64,000 nucleotides of DNA from Orobanche coerulescens (taxonomy: Eukaryota; Streptophyta; Magnoliopsida; Lamiales; Orobanchaceae): NCBI GenBank assembly GCA_033398695.1, contig CM065819.1, forward strand, positions 8,915,501-8,979,500, written 5' to 3'. How positions within the stretch are numbered: the stretch's first letter is position 1; each line of letters begins with the position of its first letter. Of this stretch, positions 56,197 to 64,000 are shown in pieces. A program made the translations under genes and the position numbers. A model generated the notes under the pieces. The model saw nothing but the letters and a program-made list of their open reading frames with translations. It did not search any database and was not told the origin of the DNA.

Positions 56197-56383
56197 GGCT
56201 CCACCTGTATAAATGTGACAGAGCAGTCACATTTTCTCTCGTTTTTCACTTCCTTCCTTTTCTGTCCGCGGTTGGCGATTCGAAGGTGACGAAGCCATGT
56301 TGTTTAACAACAAATCCACGAAGTTCTTGAGTTAATAACATCAATCAATCATCCTATATCGTCCTTTGATCCAGCGAATCAAG

Positions 56384-58123
56384 GTAATCTTTCTTAGAAC
56401 CCTAGTTTCTTGAATTTTGGAGTTTTTGCGTTTATGTCCAATTCGTTCTCTATTATTGATTAATTCATGATGGGTATGATTAATCTTGGTAGTATTCTTG
56501 TGTTTAACATCATTTAATCCATTGTTCTTCGTCGAATCGAAGTATATTTCTTGATTTCCTTCGAATCGACTTTTTGGGGGATTTGTTCTCGATCTCATTT
56601 TTCATCCGTTTTTGATGGATCGATTGTGGTTAAATGATGTTGTTAAACATATTCTATGGATTGTATATCCATATTTCAACTTGGAATTCCGTTTTCGTGT
56701 TTTGTCAGGATGAATCGTGTTCTTGGCCATTTTGAGGAAAGCACTTGAACTTTCGTCATTCGTTCTTTGAATTCAACGGATTTGAGTCGTGCTATGGAAG
56801 TCATTTCATTGTTGTTATTGTCCTTTGTAGTTTATGAATGCAAGTTGGCGATCGGTGGAGTCGGCGTGTTTGTAGTCGGTTCGTGTCAACCTACTTCGGT
56901 CGATTCTCCGCGTTGTTCTTATTCGAGGCAAGTACCTTGTTCATAAACTTCTCGTTTTATGGATATGATGATCGGTGGTCGTCTTGGTGTGTTTTTTTGG
57001 TTATTTGAAATGAATTTCCAAGAGATTCGTTTTGGCCCCGTTAAGGGCTCCTTTTAAAAACGCGTGTGTGTTTTGTGAACAGTGTGTTTTGGGAATTGAT
57101 TACGGTTTGATTGTTTTGTACGTTGAAGGCCTTGATGATACCCCCTGTTGTTTAAAATTATGGAATCGTGTATTCCGTATTTAATCATGTTAATGTGTTT
57201 TGAAGAGTTTGATAATGGTGTCGAGTTAGTGGCCATCTCTAGTGAGTATTCTTAATGAACTTACATTCTTAGCATATTAGTATTGCATGAGTAACGTGTG
57301 TGTGTGTATGCTCACTATGGGTTAGATCCGACGGGATCTCGGTAGTGGTCCACGGAGGGGTGGATCCGCGAGCTTGCTTTTAACCACTATGGGTTAGATC
57401 CGACGGGGTCTCGGTAGGGGTCCACGGAGGGGTGAATCCGCGGTTAATTGTGCTGCATTTTGCAAATGTGTTTCGATATTGGCATTTCTGGAAATGAGTG
57501 CTTTTGAACGGTTTTCATGATTGCATGCATCGACTAAGTGTGTAAGAGGTAAGTTGTTCGTTTGGCTTACTTGGCTAGGATGGCACTAGAATATTTTGTT
57601 GTTTGTGTTAAATCCTTTAATTGTGGATTTTGATGTTGGGAGACGAACCTTGTGGTCGTTCTTGTGTACTGTGAGTTGATGAGATTTGGGGCTAAAATCC
57701 CAATGGTTTTGTAAAAGTCATTTTACGGATTTGGGGCTAAAATCCCAACGGTTTGGTAAAGGTCATTTTTCGGAAAGTAAACCTTTGGGGCGGTGACCCC
57801 TTTCGTCTTTTGGGTTTTGAAAAGTAGGATTTGATAATCGTAAATTGTTTTCTATTAAAACTCCCGATGGTATTTCAAATCATTTTATAAATTGTTTCCC
57901 TTGATATTTTGATCTTGAAATTTTGGGAAGTCTTTACTCAAACTCTCGCCTCGGGAAGTGTTCATCTTGTTGTAGTTGAATCTTTGAGGATTTCGGATTA
58001 TTATCGTTCGTGGAATGTGGATTGTATGACTCGTATTTTTGCACTTGTACTTGCACTAGAAAAACAGTGGAGTTTTGCTAACCCCCGAGTATTCGGGGGG
58101 TGGATGTCTATTTTTGCATTCAG
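56384..58123 (+). other. Candidate intron inside G4 LTR
   Basis: Donor ATCAAG|GTAATC at 56384 is 176 nt after the TATA box; CTAAC at 58078-58082 lies between the two hairpins; GCATTCAG|GTTT ends at 58123, 333 nt before the LTR end. Confidence 0.55.
57312..57445 (+). repeat. 73-nt tandem doublet in G4 LTR
   Basis: CACTATGGGTTAGATCCGAC at 57312 and again at 57385, each running to GGTCCACGGAGGGGTG. The inverted LTR has the same at about 63030-63165. Confidence 0.88.
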
Positions 58124-58456
58124 GTTTTGGAGCATAACACAGGGTCGGCACGAAGGATGATGAAAGATGATCGATACTAATCACATGAGGAACCGTCCAT
58201 TGTTTATTGGTTCAGTTGTACTTTATTTTCCGCTGCTATATTTTTCCCGTTGTACGGGTGTGGTTGTATTTTGACCCCTGCGTAGGCATGAGTTGTATTT
58301 GAGTTGTATGTATTTATTGAAAGACCAAATCGGTCTACTGAGTCATTTTAGCCTTAAAGGCATGGTTGAGTTGTTATATGTTGTTACCAGCCTGGTAGAT
58401 CCTTGAGGAAAGGTTCTACGACGTGTAATATCCCTGAGCGGATTGGGGGTGTTACA

Positions 58457-58586
58457 TCAGGAATACCAGTGATTATCAGTAAATAAAGAAAAAAACAATT
58501 GCTTCATGATAATGATTTACATAATAACAAGTACAATGCCCTCACTCAACATCCTCTGAGTGGCATTCGAGGGCATACTCCGAACA
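58457..58586 (-). repeat. Copia LTR fragment related to Copia A (minus)
   Basis: On the minus strand it begins TGTTCGGAGTATGCCCTC at 58586 and matches the first 130 nt of the Copia A LTR (19199-19330). It stops abruptly at the G4 LTR end. Confidence 0.85.
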
Positions 58587-58632
58587 ATTAGAGTACACAT
58601 TCCTCCCACACTTGTTGGTTTTGTCATGGGAT
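58587..58632 (-). other. Polypurine tract and internal end of that Copia (minus)
   Basis: Minus strand AAGTGTGGGAGGAATGTG (about 58597-58614) looks like a Copia polypurine tract, so 58586 is the start of a 3' LTR. Confidence 0.65.
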
Positions 58633-59649
58633 TGTTGGAATATAAAATGCAGCGGAAGCAAAATTGGATTGTATGAATTGATATTTGATTTTATAAACTA
58701 ACCAACATAAATAGCGGATCTATTTAGGTTGGTCAATTAATTAATTAAACAGATTAATTAACAATTTAAATACATATATTTATGCAGTATAATTGATAAT
58801 TCATACCTTTGAAGCGAAGTGGTAGAAAATCCCTTCGGGTCATTCGAAATCCTCCTTGTACTCCTCCTTGATCTTCGTGTATTTCTACCTCAAGATCTTA
58901 TAGATTATATCCCGCCTTTATCTATATGTCGTGTGGGCAACAACCAACCGGACTGCTTGGACTGCAATTTGGATCGGCCAAACTACTATTGTTCCTCAAG
59001 AGTACCTCAATTTTTCTCTCTATTTTTCTTGATGATATTTTAGAAAAATCTTGTGTTTACCAAATCATGGAATCAAAGACACAAGTCAATATCCACAATT
59101 AAAACACACACAAAAAAATGAAATTCTTGTTCAATAATGAGTAGTTAAATCGGTCACCCCATAGTCCTATATATAGGTGTTTTGGGCTACTCTAGGGACC
59201 TTAAGGAGGATAAGGTAAGGACTCCCAATAGATCTCATCTTACCATATTAGGAACCTTCCTAATATTATGAGTCTATTAATATCAACTTAGTCCACTAAA
59301 AGGTTGATATTGCACTTCCTACCAATATCCCAAATTACGAAATTGGGCTCCTTTTTGAATTAATTATTTCCGGTGTTTAAGATATCTCATGTCCATTAAT
59401 AAATTTAAGCTACTGACGGCTTTTAATTAATTAATATATTATACATTAGTAAACCACTGGACCATTATTATTAAATCGGAAAATTAATTTCACCTGCAGG
59501 GTTTAATATAATAATCCTTTCGAGTGCCTCAAGGGACATGATCAGCCCGACAGGTCGGGACACGATTTCTAGCTATAATATTAATCATCATATAAATAAT
59601 AATGTTGCCGAAAATATCGAGCATATTGAGTCAATCATTATGGCTCTCA
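58633..59649 (-). repeat. Copia B LTR, alone (minus)
   Basis: On the minus strand it starts TGAGAGCC at 59649 and ends with a CCGCTGCATTTTATATTCCAACA-type terminus at 58633 (plus TGTTGGAATATAAAATGC). A CTATATATAG box lies at 59167-59176. No PBS follows and the flanks (GGGAT, CCCAT) are not a duplicate. The left boundary is clear; the right one is set by the first TG and is less sure. Confidence 0.65.
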
Positions 59650-59661
59650 CCCATTATAAAT

Positions 59662-59692
59662 CCTCCTTAAAAGAAGTTTCGTCCCGAAACTT
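59662..59692 (-). other. G4 polypurine tract and hairpin (minus)
   Basis: Minus strand AAGTTTCG-GGA-CGAAACTT (complement of 59674-59692) followed by CTTTTAAGGAGG. The LTR start TGTAAT that should come next is absent. Confidence 0.82.
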
Positions 59693-61421
59693 AAAACAAG
59701 TAGGGAGAAGAAATATACCACCAGGAATATTTCAATGAGATACACAAGAATGCGAAACTAACGCCCAACGGCGAAATGTTACAAACAACGCAAAGGAATA
59801 TACGGCGTGAAAATACGCTCCACGGCGACCAACACAACGTTGCCGTTAGGGATATAATAAAACCAACAAATGACAAGCGTCATCAAATAGATAATATAGC
59901 CAAGTCAATTACCCGACAATCACAAAACACAACGAACGAAAATCAATATAATTGACCAACCCAACGGTACATCAATCGAAGCGCGAGCCAATCGCTGAAC
60001 CAATACGGAATTCCACCGCCCAAAGGTTGGAAGATTGAAAACAAGACTAATTTCCCGAACTTAAGGGAATTACGAAGGAGCCTGAACGTTCCACAATCAC
60101 GAAACGAGATCAACAAAAACCGAACAATCAAACGATCGAGACAACAAGAATCGAACTATCATGTTCGAATCACGAAGAACGATAAAATTCAAACAACAAC
60201 TCCAAGGTTCACATCTCGACTCGAGACAATATATGATCCGGTGAAAACAACAGGATGTGCATTCATATAAGATCCACAGGAAAGGGAATAGCAATTGAAA
60301 AGTCACAACGACAAACGAGTCATTCCGAAACAATACCACACTCGTTCGATCAACAAAAGCAAGGGGCAGGACAAGCTCAGAAAATGTCAACGAACATAAA
60401 AGAGTGGACAGAGTCGAAAATACAGGAGTTCCAAATCCGATCCACTTCGAATAAAAGAACTAATAGAACCAGATGATGTCACTTCCGAACAAGGTTCACA
60501 AGAATCGAACCGAACTCGAAAAAGTCACAGCGATAACCAGATCGACCCACAACAAGATTGCAGTTCGTTCGGACGATAATACCGAAATACAGAACAAGTT
60601 CATAAAGTATCAACGAACATGAGCGAATCGATAGACTGAAGAAAGAGAAAATACCGAATTCAAAATAATACGGGTATTACCTTCGACCTCGTCCACGAAA
60701 TTCACAAAAATGGGAGCAAGGTAACATGTCATTAAACAACCGACACATAACGGAACAATCACCGATGCACACGGTCATACCAAACCAAGCTCTAACAGCT
60801 CGCACATGCGCGACAACGCAAAAATCACTACGAGGCGACAACATTCAACACCAACATCCCGCCTCTCACAGGGGGCTAACAACACAAATGTGTGGAAAAT
60901 GACTCAACGCTCACACTGCCAATTCGATCATACTCGGGAGCAAACATCATAATGACAACGCGAACATCATACATACATACCCAGCCCTCAAATGGGAATG
61001 GATAGGTTTTAAAAATGAAAACCTCATTTTGAAAATAATTTAGAAGAACACCGATTGATCTTGAGTATCACCCTTCAAAAAAAAAGTTCAATCGTGAAAC
61101 ATCGTTATCGAGACTTTGGAGAACCATTTCACATTAGATAAAAATGAGGACACTTTCTCTTAGTAAAAACTTTCAGAATATTCGACCCTCGGGTCTAAAT
61201 AAAAGTGTTTCTAAAACATTGAAAATATCTCAAAACATTCTGGTCCTCGAGGTAGAAGAATTTGGAAACATATTGTGGCACCTTGGATGTACCACGAGAA
61301 AATAATTCATTTTAAAAGTACGTCTCAAAATTTATTTTCTAAGATACTCAAGGTTTTCAAAGATAATTCAATGGGCTAGAATGCCCAAAAATTTCAGGTA
61401 ATTACACAACATTATAGCGCC

Positions 61422-61444
61422 GTGGGTCCCGCGCCGAAACTCAC
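61422..61444 (-). other. U5-type hairpin inside the G4 internal region
   Basis: Minus strand GTGAGTTTC, loop GGCGC, GGGACCCAC, the counterpart of 35693-35715 in G3. Confidence 0.6.
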
Positions 61445-62000
61445 CAGGCTAAAAAACCATTTACAACGTCAAAAAGGCCGATGACGGTAATATTTCAAAA
61501 ACTTACAAAAGCCATTTACAAAATAATAAATACCGTCATAAGAATTTCGCCAAAACGATCAAGGCCATAATGCCACAAACTCGGTTAAGGGAATCGGTTT
61601 TTGAAATAGAACTCAGTCGGTAAAATACCGAAAGCCATTACAAGAGAACTTACACAGCGGATAAAAGAAATAAAGTCAAACATGCACAATCCAGCAACAC
61701 TACTCCTCATATGAACGAAATATGAGGGTCAAATAACCGCATATCAAGAAATCAAAATCTATAAGAGGATTTCGTCACTTAACAAATAATCATAAAAATA
61801 GCTCGTGTCATACGAGGCACAACACAAAGAAGGGAGACTTACATCCACAGGTTGCACGAAGATGATGATCGCCCCACGATACTAATCACGACCAACAAAC
61901 TCAGACGACGCGTCGCGACACGACTCAATCGGATAAAATCCTACGAAACAAGACTCAAACAACACGACTTGACCCGACAGCCTAGGTTTCCACAACCTAA

Positions 62001-62012
62001 GCTCCGATACCA
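62001..62012 (-). other. G4 primer-binding site (minus)
   Basis: Minus strand TGGTATCGGAGC, four bases from the LTR end at 62017. Confidence 0.88.
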
Positions 62013-62016
62013 TTTA

Positions 62017-64000
62017 TGTAACACCCCCAATCCGGTCAGGGATATTACACGCCGTAGAACCTTTCCTCAAGGATCTACCAGGCTGGTAACAACATATAAC
62101 AACTCAACCATGCCTTTAAGGTTAAAATGACTCAGTAGACCGATTTGGTCTTTCAATAAATACATACAACTCAAATACAACTCATGCCCACGCAGGGGTC
62201 AAAATACAACCACACCCGTACAACGGGAAAAATATAGCAGCGGAAAATAAAGTACAACTGAACCAATAAACAATAGACGGTTCCTCATGTGATTAGTATC
62301 GATCATCTTTCATCATCCTTCGTGCCGACCCTGTGTTATGCTCCAAAACCTGAATGCAAAAACAGACATCCACCCCCCGAATACTCGGGGGTTAGCAAAA
62401 CTCCACTGTTTTGCTAGTGCAAGTACAAGTGCAAAAATACGAGTCATACAATCCACATTCCACGAACGATAATAATCTGAAATCCTCAAAGATTCAAATA
62501 CAACAAGATTAACACTTCCCGAGGCGAGAGTTTGAGTAAAGACTTCCCAAAATTTCAAGATCAAAATATCAAGGGAAACAATCTATAAAATGATTTGAAA
62601 TACCATCGGGAGTTTTAATAGAAAATAATTTAGGATTATCAAATCCTATTTTTCAAAACCCAAAAGACGAAAGGGGTCACCGCCCCAAAGGTTTACTTTC
62701 CGAAAAATGACCTTTACCAAACCGTTGGGATTTTAGCCCCAAATCCGTAAAATGACTTTTACAAAACCATTGGGATTTTAGCCCCAAATCTCATCAACTC
62801 ACAGTACACAAGAACGACCACAAAGTTCGTCTCTCAACATCAAAATCCACAATTAAAGGATTTAACACAAACAACAAAATACTCTAGTTCCATCCTAGCC
62901 AAGTAAGCCAAACGAACAACTTACCTCTTACATACTTAGTCGATGCATGCAATCATGAAAACCGTTCAAAAGCACTCATTTCCGGAAATGCCAATATCGA
63001 AACACATTTGCAAAATGCAGCACAATTAACCGCAGATCCACCCCTCCGTGGACCCCTACCGAGACCCCATCGGATCTAACCGATAGTGGTTAAAAGCAAG
63101 CTCGCAGATCCACCCCTCCGTGGACCCCTACCGAGACCCCGTCGTATCTAACCCATAGTGAGCACACACACACACACGTTACTCATGCAATACTAATATG
63201 CTAAGAATGTAAGTTCATTAAGAATACTCACTAGAGATGGCCACTAACTCGACACCATTATCAAACTCTTCAAAACATATTAACAAGATTAAATACGGAA
63301 TACACGATTCCATAACTTTAAACAACAGGGGGTATCATCAAAGCCTTCAACGTTCAAAATAATCAAACCGTAATCAATTCCCAAAACACACCGTTCACAA
63401 AACACACACGCATTTTTAAAAGGAGCCCTTAACGGGGCCAAAGAATCTCTTGGAAATTCATTTCAAATAACCAAACAAACACACCAAGACGACCACCGAT
63501 CATAATATCCATAAAACGAGAAGCGTATGAACAAGGTACTTGCCTCGAATAAGAACAACGCGGAGAATCGACCGAAGTAGGTTGACATGAACCGACTACG
63601 AACCCGCCGACTCCACCGATCGCCAACTCGCATTCATAAACTACGAAGGAAAATAACAACAATGAAATGAATTCCATAGCATGACTCAAAGCCGTTGAAT
63701 TCAAAGAACGAATGACAAAAGTTCAAGTGTTTTCCCCAAAACGGACAAGAACATGATTCGTCCCGACAAAACACGAAAATGAAATTCCAAGTTGAAATAT
63801 GGATATACAATCCATAGAATGTGTTTAACAACGTCATTTGACCACAATCGATCCATCAAAAACGGATGAAAAACGTGATCGAGAACAAATCCCCAAAAAG
63901 TCGATTCGAAGGAAATCAAGCAATATACTTCGATTCGACGAAGAACAATGGATTAAATGATGTTAAACACAAGAATACTACCAAGATTAATCGTACCCAT
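62017..64000 (-). repeat. G4 5' LTR, truncated by the window end (minus)
   Basis: Inverted copy of 56471-58456, starting with TGTAACACCCCC on the plus strand. Twin hairpin at 62374-62416 (perfect), doublet about 63030-63165. The promoter half of the LTR lies beyond 64000. Confidence 0.93.

Larger units (their letters stand above)
55310..58456 (+). repeat. G4 LTR standing alone (plus), no matching target duplication
   Basis: 3147 nt, TGTAATATCC to GGTGTTACA. Left flank ends AGAGAA and right flank begins TCAGG, so no target duplicate, and no PBS follows. Order: palindromes 55910-56196, TATAAAT at 56208, donor 56384, doublet 57312/57385, twin hairpin 58057-58099, acceptor 58123, U5 hairpin 58395-58419. 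The last part is close to G3. Confidence 0.9.
59650..62016 (-). mobile_element. G4 internal region, no genes (minus)
   Basis: About 2.37 kb from the polypurine tract (59662-59673) to the PBS. No gag or pol is seen in any frame. The part near 59690-60390 matches G3 downstream of gag and the part near 61000-61990 matches the G3 leader; the G3 gag itself has no counterpart. The 3' LTR expected below 59650 is missing; Copia B lies there instead. Confidence 0.8.

Noticed and set aside
59538..60476. Possible host exon near the Copia B/G4 junction
   Set aside because: Short frames only, sequence matches the non-coding tail of G3; no splice-consistent coding signal.

Overview
The window is plant nuclear heterochromatin made almost entirely of nested LTR retrotransposons. 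I found no host gene, tRNA, rRNA or CRISPR array. An angiosperm origin is inferred from Ty3/Gypsy chromoviruses of Tekay/Del type (iMet-tRNA primer site, integrase with C-terminal chromodomain, LTRs opening TGTAAYAYCC and closing GTGTTACA), a Tat-like Gypsy element and Ty1/Copia elements. The species cannot be named from this sequence. Element names below (LARD, G1-G5, T, Copia A/B, H) are local labels.

Layout. 1-14466: a minus-strand array LTR-internal-LTR-internal-LTR (unit about 5.83 kb) of a non-coding, LARD-like Gypsy element, inserted in the pol of G1. 14467-18026: 3' end of G1 (plus). 18027-19198: older LTR-like sequence (H). 19199-55309: Copia A (plus), split by G2 (21652-30869, minus, TSD GGTTG) and by T (32110-53408, plus, TSD CAGGG). 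T is itself split by G3 (32567-40713, plus, gag only, TSD GACAG) and G5 (43040-51763, plus, the only near-complete gag-pol, TSD CCCCC). 55310-58456: a single G4 LTR (plus) without a matching TSD. 58457-59649: pieces of two minus-strand Copia elements. 59650-64000: a minus-strand G4 internal region without genes and a truncated G4 LTR that is an inverted copy of 55310-58456.

No element is intact. G5 has all pol domains but a lost gag start, a frameshift through the protease active site, further frameshifts in gag, RNase H and the chromodomain junction, and a missing integrase zinc ligand. G3 and T keep only gag; LARD and G4 keep no genes. The non-coding families could only have moved with enzymes supplied by relatives such as G5, G1 or G2.

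The most interesting signal is in the LTRs. Six Gypsy families share one architecture: (1) a cluster of GC-rich palindromes directly upstream of the TATA box, with a different palindrome in several families (TAGCG-YR-CGCTA, TTACGTACGTAA, ACACGGCCGTGT-like, GTGTGCCGCGGCACAC); (2) a candidate splice donor 176-196 nt after the TATA box; (3) a candidate branch point joined to a hairpin and an acceptor 27-41 nt later, mostly 333-378 nt before the LTR end; (4) a hairpin with a 9-10 bp stem and about 5-nt loop near the LTR 3' end, whose stem sequence changes between families while pairing is kept; (5) a hairpin just before the polypurine tract. Points 2-4 suggest a spliced leader and structured RNA elements kept across both autonomous and gene-less relatives.
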